Positions 10,776 through 20,544 of a DNA stretch of 64,000 nucleotides are shown here, one piece after another. Source of the stretch: an uncultured Bacteroidia bacterium (GTDB taxonomy: Bacteria > Bacteroidota > Bacteroidia > Bacteroidales > UBA932). The stretch's first letter is position 1; every line of letters starts with the position of its first letter. Below the pieces are notes generated by a model. It made no database searches. It was not told where the DNA came from and was given only the letters and a program-made list of their open reading frames with translations. The translations under genes were made by a program, and so were the position numbers. The stretch is taken from positions 56,203 to 120,202 of the forward strand of contig CACZKE010000007.1 of the NCBI GenBank assembly GCA_902781705.1, in the 5' to 3' direction.

Positions 10776-12386
10776 TTAGAACATCCGGTTCGTCTGGTAT
10801 TGGAGCAGACCGTCGTCGTGGTGGTTCGCCACCCGGCACTCGTTGTCCAGGATCATCACGGCGCCGTTCTCCTCCGTCCAGGGATCCCACTGGGGAAGCC
10901 CCTCCACATTCGGGTTGCCGGTGCGGAAGAAGGCGATCCAGGCGGAACTCACGGTATCAGCCAGCTTAAAGGCCTTCTCAGACGCCCGGGTCATCTCCGG
11001 CTGCAGGGCGATATTGTTGAACACGAAGGGCAGCTCCATGCCGTGGCAGGCACCGATGTCGCTGCCTTCCGGTTTCCAGGCGAAGAGGAAGCTATACACC
11101 GGGGCACCGCCCTGGGCGCTCTTCGCCTTCACCTGCGTGGCGGCGCCGGGACGGAAGAAGAAGTCGGTATCCAGGAGGTCGCGCGGCTCCATGGCCGGAT
11201 AGGCGGCCTTGTAGTCCGCGATGAACTGGTCGGCCTTGGCCTCGTCACCGCCGAAACGCTCGACGAGTTTCGCACGGGCCTCCTCCATCGTCGTGCCGGG
11301 CTTCGCCACGCCATAGGAGAATTCATAGAGGTTCGTACCCACCAGCATCGGCACGTCCTTGCTCTGCTCGGGAGCGATGGGGGCCTCGGTGATGTACTTG
11401 CCGTCCAGGGTCGGAAGCTGTCCGCCGAATCCCACGCCACGGCTGCTGCGCGAAGCGCGGCGGCTCGCCGCCACCAGCTCCTCATAGGTAAAGGAGTCGA
11501 GCTTGTCGGTATGGCCGGGGGTGACACCCAGTTCCTTCGCAAAGGCCAGGCCGAAGGCCTTGGAGGCCTCATTCTCCGCGTATGGCATGTTGGAGCCGCT
11601 CTGGACAATGGCTTTCTGGAAGAGGCCGCGGGCGGAAGGCATCGCCAGGACGTTGGACACCTTGCCGCCACCGCCGGACTGGCCGCCGATGGTCACGTTG
11701 CCCGGGTCGCCGCCGAAGGCTTCGATGTTCTTGTTCACCCATTCCAGCGCCTTCACGAGGTCGCGCTGGCCCAGGTTCACGGACTCGGAATACTTGCCGC
11801 CCAGGCCGCGCATATCCGTGTAGCCCAGGACATTGAGGCGGTGGTTGACGGTCACGGCGACGATGTCGCCCTTCTCGGCGAGGGCCCGGCCCTCATAGCA
11901 CGGAAGGTCGTGGCCGGAACCGGAGGAGAAGCCGCCGCCATGGAACCACACGAACACCGGACGCTTCCTGCCGTCCAGGATGCCCTTGGTCCAGACATTC
12001 AACACGAGGCACTCCTTCTCGTCCATCGGTTCATAGACGAACTGGAAGGCGAAGTCGTAGTCGCTGGAAAGGTCCCGATAGTTCAGGTTTTCGCCCTGGG
12101 GCGCCTTGGGGCCGTAGGTACGGCACATTTTCACCCCGTCGAACTTGTCCGGATCGACAGCGGGCATGAAACGTTCCGCCTTGGCGTACGGGATGCCGCG
12201 GAACGTATAGACGTCCCCGTCCAGGAAGCCCTGGACACGGCCATAGACCGTCGGGACGGTGGTGGTTTCATCGGACACGATGGTCCGCAGGGCGGCCGGG
12301 AAGGCAGGCGCCGCAGCCTGGTTCCCCCCGCAGGAGACAACCGTCAGCGAGACGGCGGCGGCGAGGATGATGGAAAGCATTTTCAT
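10776..12386 (-). CDS. Type-B carboxylesterase, lipoprotein (GQSGGGG elbow), first gene of esterase operon
   Basis: A 536-residue carboxylesterase-family protein with a lipobox VVSC (Cys19). Key residues are HGGGFSSGSG (oxyanion hole), Ser237 in GGQSGGGG, Glu355 in TNLYEFSY and His448 in ACHGMELPF. The type-B family normally has Glu-Ser-Ala at the elbow; Gln-Ser-Gly here is shared with two paralogs and defines a subgroup. It is the promoter-proximal gene of a seven-gene cluster and diverges from the first SusC gene; the intergenic region carries a TTTTCCACC motif close to a possible -7 box. Lipidation suggests an outer-membrane or surface location. The deacylation target is inferred. Confidence 0.85.
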   Translation of the reverse strand: MKMLSIILAAAVSLTVVSCGGNQAAAPAFPAALRTIVSDETTTVPTVYGRVQGFLDGDVYTFRGIPYAKAERFMPAVDPDKFDGVKMCRTYGPKAPQGENLNYRDLSSDYDFAFQFVYEPMDEKECLVLNVWTKGILDGRKRPVFVWFHGGGFSSGSGHDLPCYEGRALAEKGDIVAVTVNHRLNVLGYTDMRGLGGKYSESVNLGQRDLVKALEWVNKNIEAFGGDPGNVTIGGQSGGGGKVSNVLAMPSARGLFQKAIVQSGSNMPYAENEASKAFGLAFAKELGVTPGHTDKLDSFTYEELVAASRRASRSSRGVGFGGQLPTLDGKYITEAPIAPEQSKDVPMLVGTNLYEFSYGVAKPGTTMEEARAKLVERFGGDEAKADQFIADYKAAYPAMEPRDLLDTDFFFRPGAATQVKAKSAQGGAPVYSFLFAWKPEGSDIGACHGMELPFVFNNIALQPEMTRASEKAFKLADTVSSAWIAFFRTGNPNVEGLPQWDPWTEENGAVMILDNECRVANHHDDGLLQYQTNRMF

Positions 12387-12634
12387 TGCAGTCAGATTTT
12401 TCGGGGATGGCTCCAGCCCATGAGCCGGTACAAAGAAAACGGTTTTCCACCGGAGGGGGGCCGGTCTATTTTATTTAATAAGGGGAAAATCCTTTTCCCC
12501 GGCATCCAAAAAATTTTCCACCCGAAAGAAAAATGCGTCCACTCCGCTTCCCCGGGAATCCTGTACTTTTGCTTCGGACGGGAGAACAGCCCCTCCCGGT
12601 CCGAACTGATAACCAAACCAACAAGCCCGTTCTT
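12387..12634. promoter_or_regulatory. Divergent control region: esterase operon / first SusCD operon
   Basis: This 248-bp region has no credible gene. For the plus strand, TACTTTTG at 12564-12571 is a full -7 match, 63 bp before the SusC ATG at 12635. For the minus strand, TTTCTTTG (12431-12438 read in reverse) is a one-mismatch -7 box for the esterase operon. The motif TTTTCCACC occurs twice (12443-12451 and 12514-12522), and a hairpin GGGGAAAA/TTTTCCCC lies at 12482-12500. The first motif copy is directly upstream of the minus-strand -7 box, a position fit for a regulator. A related CTTTCCACC occurs before the second SusC gene. Confidence 0.55.
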
Positions 12635-15600
12635 ATGAACCATTTGCCTATTTTTTTGAAAAACTTGAAAGCCGCCGCCGTTTCGGCGACGCTATTCCTG
12701 TGCACGGCCCTGGCCGTACAGGCGCAGAGCCTGACCGTGACCGGCTCGGTCACCGACCCCGCCGGGCAACCGGTCATCGGCGCATCGGTCTTCGTCACCG
12801 GCACCCAGAACGGCACCGTCACCGACGGCACCGGCAGCTACACCCTTCCCCGCGTCCCCTCGGACGCCGTCCTCCAGTTCTCCTGCATCGGCTACGCCAC
12901 CGTGGATGAGGCGGTCAACGAACGCAGGACCATCAACGTCGTTCTCGAAGAAGAGAACGAGATGCTCGACGAAATGGTCGTCATCGGTTACGGTACCGTC
13001 AAGAAGAAAGACCTGACCGGTGCCGTCTCCGTCATCAAACCCGAGGAATTCCAGAACAAGACCAACACCTCCATCGGCGACCTCCTCCAGGGCGCCGCAT
13101 CCGGCGTCAGCGTCCGTTCCACCGGTGAAATCGGCGGCGTGCCGTCCATCCAGATCCGCGGTACGGGCAACCTCACGAACAACGACCCCCTCTACGTCAT
13201 CGACGGTCTCCCGACCAACAACGACATCAACTTCAATGTCAATGACATCGAGTCCATCCAGATCCTGAAGGACGCCTCCGCGGCGGCCATCTACGGCTCC
13301 CGCGCCGCGAACGGCGTGGTGATCATCACGACCAAGAGCGGCCAGGAGAGCAAGACCAAGTTCGAATTCAACGCCCAGGTCGCCGTCCAGAACCTCAAGC
13401 GCATCAGCATGGCCGGTGCCGAGGAGTGGAAGAAATACTATGACGAAGCCATCGACAATGCCATCGCCGACGGCATCGAAGGCGTCACCCAGCGGATGGA
13501 CCACTGGAACAACGACACCGACTGGCAGAGCGCCTACTTCAAGACCGGCGTTTCCCAGAACTACGACCTGAGCATGTCCGGCGGCACCAAGACCGGCAAG
13601 TACCGCACGTCCTTCAACTACATGAGCAACAGCGGTACCACCATCAACCGCCGCCTGGAACGGTACACCCTCCGCGTGAACACCAGCGGCAAGCTGGGCA
13701 TCTTCACCATCGGAGAAAACATGTCCCTGGGCCGCACCTATATCCGTAACGCAGGCGGCGGCGCCCTCCGCAAGGTGGGCGGCTCCATCGCCGACGTCGT
13801 CCGCATGGTCCCGACCATCGCCGTCCGCGACGAGGAGAACGGCAACGAAGGCGGCTGGGGCATCGGCAACGAGGCGCACGCCCGCGCCCTCGGCGCCAAC
13901 CCGGTGGCCCAGTCCAACGACCGCGACCGCTGGACCAACGTCCTGTTCGCCCGCGGTACCGCCTACGCCGAGGCCAACATCTTCCCCTGGCTGAAATACC
14001 GCTTGAACCTGGGCGTGGACATCAACGCCAACGTCACCAACTCCTGGACCTCCGGCTATTCCGTGGCCCTGAACTCCGCTTCCGGCTCCAGCTCCGCCAC
14101 CGAGAGCAACTCCCGGACTTCCACCTACCTCGTGGAGAACACCCTGTCCATGGACAAGACCTTCGGAAAGCACCACGTCGATGCCATCGTGGGTACGACC
14201 TACCAGATGACCGACTACCAGACCAGCTCCGCCAGCCAGCAGGGCCTGATCCAGACCGCCAACGGCGATTTCCTGACCACGGTCTCCGCCGGTACCCAGA
14301 GTGCTTCCGTCTCCGGTACGATGTATCGCGCCGCCCTGATCTCCTACCTGGGGCGGATCAACTACGACTTCGACGGCCGCTACCTCCTGAGCCTCACCGG
14401 CCGTATCGACGGTTCCTCCCGTTTTGCGGCCGACTATCGCTGGGGATCCTTCCCGTCCGTCTCCGCCGCCTGGCGTATCAGCAAGGAGCCGTTCTTCAAC
14501 GTCAAATGGATCGACGACCTGAAAATCCGCGCCAACTGGGGTAACCTCGGTTCCCAGAATGTGGGCTACTACGACTACCAGATGTTCATCAACAACTACG
14601 CCCAGTACCTGTTCAACGGCGGCAACGGGGAGATCACCCATGGCCAGACCATGGTGAAGCTTTCCAACCAGAACCTGACCTGGGAGCGCCTGGAGCAGGC
14701 CAATGTCGGCCTGGACCTCGGCGTCCTCGGGAACCGGCTCCAGATGTCCGCCGAGTGGTACCGTTCCACCTCCCACGACGTGCTGACGCCGCTCCAGCTG
14801 CTGATGACCACCGGTAACGGCGGCGGCAACCCTTACGTGAACGCGGCCTCCATCCGGAACCAGGGCTTCGAACTCACCGCTTCCTGGCGCGACCAGGTGA
14901 GCAAGGATTTCTCCTACTCCATCGGAGCCAATGTCAGCCATTCCGCCAACAAGCTCCTGAGCTTCGGCTACGAGAACAAGGAAGGACAGACCACCGACTA
15001 CACCATCACCACGGCCGGCGAGCCGATCGGCATGTTCTACATGATCGAGACGATGGGGATCTTCCAGAGCCAGGAAGAGGTGAACAATTATGTCGGCGGG
15101 GAGGAGCGCAAGCCCATCCAGCCCACCGCCAAGCCCGGTGACCTCAAGTACCGGGACGCCAACGGGGACGGCTCCATCACCCCGGCCGACCGCGTGGTCG
15201 CCGGCAACCCCTGGCCCAAGTTCGAACTGGGCCTGAACCTGAGCGCCAAGTGGAAGGATTTCGACTTCAGCCTCATCGGATTCGGCAAGTTCGGCCAGCA
15301 GGCCTTCAACTTCAACCGCTGGTACCAGGAAGGCTTCCAGGACTGCAACAGCGCCCCCGTGGGCTACGACTACTGGCGTCCGGACAACAAGGATGCGAAG
15401 AACCCGCGCCTGCTGTATGCCGACGAGCGCAACGTCTATACCTGGATCACCCGCTGGCTGGAGGACGCCTCCTTCTTCAAGTTCAGTTCCGTTTCCGTGG
15501 GCTACACCCTGGCCCCGAAAGCCCTCAAGAAGTATTTCGAGAGCATCCATTTCTCGGTCTCCGGCCAGAACCTGCTGACCCTTACGAAGTACAGCGGCTA

Positions 15601-15700
15601 CGACCCGGATTTCCAGGGAACCCTCTTCGAGCCCGGCATGGACTTCTGCACCTATCCGTCCCCGCGCTCCATCATCTTCTCCGTCAATGTCAAGTTCTAA
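12635..15700 (+). CDS. SusC/RagA-type TonB-dependent glycan transporter (first pair)
   Basis: A 1021-residue outer-membrane transporter. The ATG at 12635 is chosen because it is followed directly by a signal peptide (FLKNLKAAAVSATLFLC, ending AVQAQ) and lies downstream of the -7 box at 12564; a longer reading from 12533 would include that promoter. Residues about 33-105 are a carboxypeptidase regulatory-like domain. The family signature DEMVVIGYGTVKKKDLTGAV opens the plug, which ends in DASAAAIYGSRAANGVV, followed by a 22-strand-type barrel ending in aromatic residue F. With its SusD partner 13 bp downstream it forms the pedal-bin importer for oligosaccharides. It is probably controlled by the HTCS in the same locus. 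Confidence 0.93.
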   Translation: MNHLPIFLKNLKAAAVSATLFLCTALAVQAQSLTVTGSVTDPAGQPVIGASVFVTGTQNGTVTDGTGSYTLPRVPSDAVLQFSCIGYATVDEAVNERRTINVVLEEENEMLDEMVVIGYGTVKKKDLTGAVSVIKPEEFQNKTNTSIGDLLQGAASGVSVRSTGEIGGVPSIQIRGTGNLTNNDPLYVIDGLPTNNDINFNVNDIESIQILKDASAAAIYGSRAANGVVIITTKSGQESKTKFEFNAQVAVQNLKRISMAGAEEWKKYYDEAIDNAIADGIEGVTQRMDHWNNDTDWQSAYFKTGVSQNYDLSMSGGTKTGKYRTSFNYMSNSGTTINRRLERYTLRVNTSGKLGIFTIGENMSLGRTYIRNAGGGALRKVGGSIADVVRMVPTIAVRDEENGNEGGWGIGNEAHARALGANPVAQSNDRDRWTNVLFARGTAYAEANIFPWLKYRLNLGVDINANVTNSWTSGYSVALNSASGSSSATESNSRTSTYLVENTLSMDKTFGKHHVDAIVGTTYQMTDYQTSSASQQGLIQTANGDFLTTVSAGTQSASVSGTMYRAALISYLGRINYDFDGRYLLSLTGRIDGSSRFAADYRWGSFPSVSAAWRISKEPFFNVKWIDDLKIRANWGNLGSQNVGYYDYQMFINNYAQYLFNGGNGEITHGQTMVKLSNQNLTWERLEQANVGLDLGVLGNRLQMSAEWYRSTSHDVLTPLQLLMTTGNGGGNPYVNAASIRNQGFELTASWRDQVSKDFSYSIGANVSHSANKLLSFGYENKEGQTTDYTITTAGEPIGMFYMIETMGIFQSQEEVNNYVGGEERKPIQPTAKPGDLKYRDANGDGSITPADRVVAGNPWPKFELGLNLSAKWKDFDFSLIGFGKFGQQAFNFNRWYQEGFQDCNSAPVGYDYWRPDNKDAKNPRLLYADERNVYTWITRWLEDASFFKFSSVSVGYTLAPKALKKYFESIHFSVSGQNLLTLTKYSGYDPDFQGTLFEPGMDFCTYPSPRSIIFSVNVKF

Positions 15701-15713
15701 ACCGGCACTTATC

Positions 15714-17279
15714 ATGAAAAAGATCATCCTCATCTCCTTCATCGCCGCGGCGGGACTGCTGTCGGCCTCCTGCAGCAAGGCCCTGCTGGACCTGGCCAAC
15801 CCGAACGCCCTCGTGGCCGAGAACTCCTGGAACACCCAGGCCGATGTGGAAGCGGGCCTGGTGGGAGTCTATCATACCCTGTACAACTGCTACTGGAACA
15901 GCTTCAACGCCTTCCAGATCTCCGGACAGTCCGACGAATTCTATTCCCTGTCCCCGGACGCCGACCTGGCCGGCTACGTGAACCTCAAGTACACCAACAC
16001 CGACCAGCGCTGGAACCACAACTCCTGGATGTACCTGTACCAGTCGGTCTTCCGCTGCAACCAGGTCATCGAGTATGCCGAGAAAGTGGAATGGGAGAGC
16101 GAGGCCAAGAAGGCCGAGGTCGTCGCCCAGGCGCGCGCCATGCGCGGCATGTCCTACTACAACCTCGCGATGCTCTATAAGAAGGCCCCGCTCGTGGACT
16201 GGGTTTCCGCCCCGGCCGACCAACCCGCCGAATCCACCTTCGAGGATCTCGTCGCCTTCATCGAGAAGGACTTCCTGTATGCCGCCCAGAACCTCCCCGA
16301 GAAGTTCGCCGAGGTGGGCCGGTTCAACAAATACTTCGCCTACACTTTCCTGGGCAAACTCTACATGAATTCCGGGCAGTGGCAGAAGGCCAAGGATGCC
16401 TTCGAGGTCGTCATCAAGAGCGGACGCTATTCCCTCGTTCCCGAATACCGCGACAATTTCAAGCACACCGCCAACAACAACGCCGAGTCCATCTGGGAGA
16501 TCCAGAACTCCGACCGCAACGACTCCTGGGGCGGTTTCTGGGGCATCGCCAACGATGATGCCGTGTGCAGCTTCACCGCCCGCCGCGACGAATTCCTGGC
16601 CCCGAGCTTCGGCGGCGGATTCGGCGACTACAGCGTGTACCAGTGGGTCATCGACATGTACAAGGATGAAAAGGATAAGGACGGCGGCTACGACATCCGC
16701 CTGCGGGACAATGTGATGTATCCCGAGATGTTCGACGACTTCCCCGGCCAGGTGCTCTACACCAAGTACACGAGCTGGAACACCGCCGAATGGGGCACCC
16801 AGGCCCGCTGCCGCAAATACTGCGTGGACTACTATGCCGAAGGGGCCGTCGCCCTGGGCAACAACCCCATCGACATCCGTATCCTCCGTTATGGGGAGCT
16901 GCTGATGAGCTACGCCGAAGTCCTGGTGGAAGTGGGCGGCGCCAGCGCCATCCCGGAGGCTGCCAAATATGTGGACATGGTCCGCGAACGGGCGAACCTG
17001 TACCCCCTTGCCCAAAGTGTCCATAAGGATTGCCTGAACGACCTCAAGGCGTTCAAGAAGCGCCTGCGGATCGAGCGTGAGAAGGAGACCTGCTTCGAGT
17101 ACGAGCGCTTCTTCGACCTGCGCCGCTGGGGTCTCGGCACCGACGAGGAATTCACAAACGAGGTGAAGGCCCGCGCCCAGAAATTCAAGGACAACTTCTC
17201 CAAGGGCAAGGAATGGCTTCCCATCCCGAAACCTGAAGTGGACAACAATCCGAACCTCACCCAAAATGATGGTTATTGA
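15714..17279 (+). CDS. SusD/RagB-type surface glycan-binding lipoprotein (first pair)
   Basis: A 521-residue lipoprotein. The start at 15714 (MKKIILISFIAAAG) places the lipobox SASC with Cys20 correctly; a longer in-frame start at 15687 would overlap the SusC stop and spoil the signal peptide. The helical, TPR-like SusD fold is seen in LLDLANPNALVAENSW, the RCNQVIEYAE helix, and the typical closing segment ERFFDLRRWG with KEWLPIPKPEVDNNPNL. It caps the SusC barrel and binds glycan at the cell surface. A strong terminator follows, so this pair is a unit separate from the second pair. Confidence 0.93.
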   Translation: MKKIILISFIAAAGLLSASCSKALLDLANPNALVAENSWNTQADVEAGLVGVYHTLYNCYWNSFNAFQISGQSDEFYSLSPDADLAGYVNLKYTNTDQRWNHNSWMYLYQSVFRCNQVIEYAEKVEWESEAKKAEVVAQARAMRGMSYYNLAMLYKKAPLVDWVSAPADQPAESTFEDLVAFIEKDFLYAAQNLPEKFAEVGRFNKYFAYTFLGKLYMNSGQWQKAKDAFEVVIKSGRYSLVPEYRDNFKHTANNNAESIWEIQNSDRNDSWGGFWGIANDDAVCSFTARRDEFLAPSFGGGFGDYSVYQWVIDMYKDEKDKDGGYDIRLRDNVMYPEMFDDFPGQVLYTKYTSWNTAEWGTQARCRKYCVDYYAEGAVALGNNPIDIRILRYGELLMSYAEVLVEVGGASAIPEAAKYVDMVRERANLYPLAQSVHKDCLNDLKAFKKRLRIEREKETCFEYERFFDLRRWGLGTDEEFTNEVKARAQKFKDNFSKGKEWLPIPKPEVDNNPNLTQNDGY

Positions 17280-17301
17280 TAAATAGTTGGTTATTATGGG
17301 G

Positions 17302-17335
17302 AAATACGGGAGCCGGGAGGTTCCCGTATTTTTTT
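17302..17335 (+). terminator. Intrinsic terminator after first SusCD operon
   Basis: A 10-bp stem AAATACGGGA / TCCCGTATTT with a roughly 10-nt loop and a run of seven T, 22 bp after the SusD stop. Confidence 0.88.
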
Positions 17336-17346
17336 GCGTCCACAAG

Positions 17347-17427
17347 GGTGGAAAGTTCTTCCGGAAAATTTTTCCCCGTCAAAAGAAAGTCTTTCCACCT
17401 GTCCTGAAAGCGGTCCGGATATCTTTG
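17347..17427 (+). promoter_or_regulatory. Promoter and candidate operator of second SusCD operon
   Basis: The -7 box TATCTTTG is at 17420-17427, 70 bp before the SusC ATG. A widely spaced inverted repeat, GGTGGAAAG (17347-17355) and CTTTCCACC (17391-17399), lies just upstream, the right arm abutting the -33 position. The same TTTCCACC core is found twice before the first SusC gene. A binding site for the HTCS is the likeliest explanation but is inferred. Confidence 0.55.
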
Positions 17428-17497
17428 TAACCGGATTAAACCCACAAAAACGCCGAAACACACAACCAATTTAATCAACTAATCAACAAAAGGCATT

Positions 17498-20400
17498 ATG
17501 AAAGGACTTTTCAGGAAAAGTTTGATGGCCTTCGCGGCCGTCCTTCTTGCCGGCTTGCCCGTCTTTGCCCAGAATCGGACGGTGTCCGGAACGGTCAAGG
17601 ATTCCAGCGGTGAGCCCGTCCCCGGAGCGGCCGTCATGGTCAAGGGGAACACCTCCATCGGCACCAGTACCGACGCGGAGGGTCTCTACACCCTGCCGGG
17701 TGTGCCCAACGGGGCCACCCTCATCTTCTCTTTCATCGGCATGGACACCCAGGAAGTCGCCGCGGGCAACCGCACGAAGGTGGATGTGGTGCTGAACGAA
17801 TCCGCCGAGATGCTCCAGGAAATGGTCGTCATCGGTTACGGTTCCATCAAGAAGGCCGACCTCACCGGTGCGGTCTCCGTCATCGACACGGACGACTACA
17901 AGAACAAGTCGAACACCTCCATCGCGGACGCCCTCCAGGGCCTCGCCGCCGGTGTGAGCGTGCGTTCCACGGGTGATCTGGGCGGCCTGCCCACCGTGCT
18001 CATCCGCGGTACCAGCTCCCTCACCGACAACACCCCGCTGTATGTGATCGACGGTATCCCGACCTCCAACAACATCGGTTTCAACGTGGATGACATCGAG
18101 TCCATCCAGGTCCTGAAAGATGCTTCCGCCGCCGCCATCTACGGCTCCCGTGCGGCGAACGGCGTTATCATCATCACCACCAAGCAGGGCGAGGCCGGCA
18201 AGGTCACGGTCAATTTCTCGAACCAGACCGCCGTCCAGTGGAACCCGCGGATGAAATTCGCCGACGCCAAGGAATGGAAGGAAATCCAGACCCGCATGAT
18301 CCAGGACGGTATCGACCGCGGCACTTCCGACCGCACCACCATCCCGAACTTCATGGGTGGCGACACCGACTGGCAGGACCAGTATTTCAAGACCGGTATC
18401 CAGCAGAAATACGACCTTTCCATCTCCGGCGGCTCCCGCGACGCCCGTTTCCGCGTCGCCTACGGCCACATGCAGAACAGCGGCGCCCAGGTGGGCCGCG
18501 ACATGCGCCGGGAGACCGTCTCCATCAACTCCACCCTCAAGAAAGGCATCGTCACCTTCGGCGAGAGCCTCCAGATGGGTCTGACCAACATGTACAACTG
18601 CGCGCCCTCCACGGGCGGACTGGGCGAGATCGTGGGCATGCTGCCTATCGTTCCCATCTATGATGAGAACGGCAAGCGCGGCTATGGTATCGGCAACGCC
18701 GAGACGGCCTTCACCACTTCCCACAACATCGTGGCCGAAGCCGATCCCGAGAAGAGCTGGTCCAAGCGCGAATTCCTCTATCTGCGCGGCAATGCCTGGG
18801 CGCAGGTCCAACTTCCCGTCAAGGGACTCTCCTACAAGCTGAACCTGGGCGCCAACATCATGGACAACCACACCCGTTCCTGGGAGACCGGCATCCATTA
18901 CGCCCTCAACTTCACGGACCTCCCGTCCTCCGCCACGGCCTCTTCCACCCGGAGCACCACGTACATCATCGAGAATACCCTCAACTACGACCGCGAGCTG
19001 GGCAAGCACACCATCAACGCCGTTCTGGGTCAGTCTTACCAGAACAACTTCTCCCAGAGCGCCAGCTCCGTCCGGGAGGACCTCATTTCCACCGCCTCCG
19101 GCATTTTCCTCAAGAACGTTTCCTCCGGTATCAACCTCAAGGAAGCCACCGGCACCACCAGCCAGAGCCGGCTGATCTCCTACTTCGGCCGGATCAACTA
19201 CTCCTATGACAGCCGTTACCTCCTCCAGGCGACGATCCGTGCCGACGGTTCCTCCCGCTTCGCCCCCGGCAAGCAGTGGGGCGTGTTCCCCTCCATGTCC
19301 GCCGGCTGGCGTATCTCGCAGGAAGACTTCTGGAATGTTTCCTGGATGAACGACCTGAAACTCCGCTACAGCTACGGCCGTCTGGGAAGCCAGAACATCG
19401 GCGACTACGACTGGATGTCCCTGGTGAACAACTATACCTCTTACCTGCTGAACGGCGACGCCGGCGGTGAAGTCCCCGGCCAGACCATCATGGCGCTCTC
19501 CAACATCGACATCTCCTGGGAAACCCTCGTCCAGCACAACATCGGTGTGGACATGGCCTTCCTGAACAACCAGCTCATGGTGACGGCCGAGTACTACATC
19601 AGCAAGTCCCAGGATTGCCTGTACAGCCAGCCCATCCTGAAAACAGTCGGTTCCTCTTCCGACCCGGTGGTGAACTCCGCCACCCTGACCAACCGCGGTA
19701 TCGAACTGTCCGTAAAGTGGCGCCAGAATATCGGCCGTGACTTCAACTACTCGATCGGCGCGAACTTCTCGCACAACGACAACGTCCTGAACGGCCTCGG
19801 CTACGGAATCGATTTCCGGGACGACGGCACCACCTATTCCCATGTGGGCCATCCGCTGGGCCTGTTCTACGCCATCGTGAGCGACGGCCTGTTCCAGAGT
19901 GACGAGGATGCCGCCAAGTATGTCAAGGACGGCAAACGCATCCAGCCCAACGCCAAGGCCGGTGACATCAAGTGGGTGGACTTCAACAATGACGGCCAGA
20001 TCAACAACGACGACCGCCAGATCCTGGACAAGAAGAGCCCCTGGCCCGGTCTCGCGGCTTCCCTGAACCTGATGATGGCCTACAAGGGTTGGGACATGCA
20101 GATCTCCGGTTTCGGCGAGTTCTTCAAGTGGGTCCGCAACGGCACCCGCGCCCAGACGGACGCCCTCAACACCTGGGCCCAGCGCCGCAGCGGCCTGGAC
20201 TGGTGGACGCCCACGAACAAGCACAACAATGTCTGGTATCCGCGTGAGTCCTATGGCTACACCGAGAACCAGCTTGGTTCCAGCGACCGCTGGCTCGAGC
20301 GCGGCGATTTCTTCAAGTTCAACTCCATCTCCCTCGGTTACAACTGGGAGCCGAAGGGCGCCGTGGGGCTTGTCATCAAGAACCTCCGTGCTTCCGTCAC

Positions 20401-20539
20401 GGCCCAGAATCTCCTGACCCTCACCAGCTATACGGGCTGGGATCCGGACTTCACGGGCGGCATCTTCACCCCGGGCAATGCCGGCAACACCATTGCCAAC
20501 CCTTACTCCGTCATCTTCGGTCTTAACATTACATTCTAA
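17498..20539 (+). CDS. SusC/RagA-type TonB-dependent glycan transporter (second pair)
   Basis: A 1013-residue outer-membrane transporter with signal peptide MKGLFRKSLMAFAAVLLAG (cleavage near VFAQ). A carboxypeptidase-regulatory-like domain spans about residues 28-100, then the signature QEMVVIGYGSIKKADLTGAV, a plug with DASAAAIYGSRAANGVIIIT, and a barrel ending in GLNITF. It is clearly related to the first SusC, but the barrel sequence differs enough to suggest a different oligosaccharide. Its SusD partner begins 5 bp after the stop. A promoter with a putative operator lies upstream. Confidence 0.93.
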   Translation: MKGLFRKSLMAFAAVLLAGLPVFAQNRTVSGTVKDSSGEPVPGAAVMVKGNTSIGTSTDAEGLYTLPGVPNGATLIFSFIGMDTQEVAAGNRTKVDVVLNESAEMLQEMVVIGYGSIKKADLTGAVSVIDTDDYKNKSNTSIADALQGLAAGVSVRSTGDLGGLPTVLIRGTSSLTDNTPLYVIDGIPTSNNIGFNVDDIESIQVLKDASAAAIYGSRAANGVIIITTKQGEAGKVTVNFSNQTAVQWNPRMKFADAKEWKEIQTRMIQDGIDRGTSDRTTIPNFMGGDTDWQDQYFKTGIQQKYDLSISGGSRDARFRVAYGHMQNSGAQVGRDMRRETVSINSTLKKGIVTFGESLQMGLTNMYNCAPSTGGLGEIVGMLPIVPIYDENGKRGYGIGNAETAFTTSHNIVAEADPEKSWSKREFLYLRGNAWAQVQLPVKGLSYKLNLGANIMDNHTRSWETGIHYALNFTDLPSSATASSTRSTTYIIENTLNYDRELGKHTINAVLGQSYQNNFSQSASSVREDLISTASGIFLKNVSSGINLKEATGTTSQSRLISYFGRINYSYDSRYLLQATIRADGSSRFAPGKQWGVFPSMSAGWRISQEDFWNVSWMNDLKLRYSYGRLGSQNIGDYDWMSLVNNYTSYLLNGDAGGEVPGQTIMALSNIDISWETLVQHNIGVDMAFLNNQLMVTAEYYISKSQDCLYSQPILKTVGSSSDPVVNSATLTNRGIELSVKWRQNIGRDFNYSIGANFSHNDNVLNGLGYGIDFRDDGTTYSHVGHPLGLFYAIVSDGLFQSDEDAAKYVKDGKRIQPNAKAGDIKWVDFNNDGQINNDDRQILDKKSPWPGLAASLNLMMAYKGWDMQISGFGEFFKWVRNGTRAQTDALNTWAQRRSGLDWWTPTNKHNNVWYPRESYGYTENQLGSSDRWLERGDFFKFNSISLGYNWEPKGAVGLVIKNLRASVTAQNLLTLTSYTGWDPDFTGGIFTPGNAGNTIANPYSVIFGLNITF

Positions 20540-20544
20540 GAGAT

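Noticed and set aside
12533-12634. Longer N-terminus of the first SusC
   Set aside because: The additional 34 residues include the -7 box and precede a perfect signal peptide that starts at the ATG at 12635.
9201-12638. An 1145-codon plus-strand open frame opposite the esterase operon
   Set aside because: It spans two real minus-strand esterase genes and their gap; its sequence lacks any domain and its existence is explained by codon bias.
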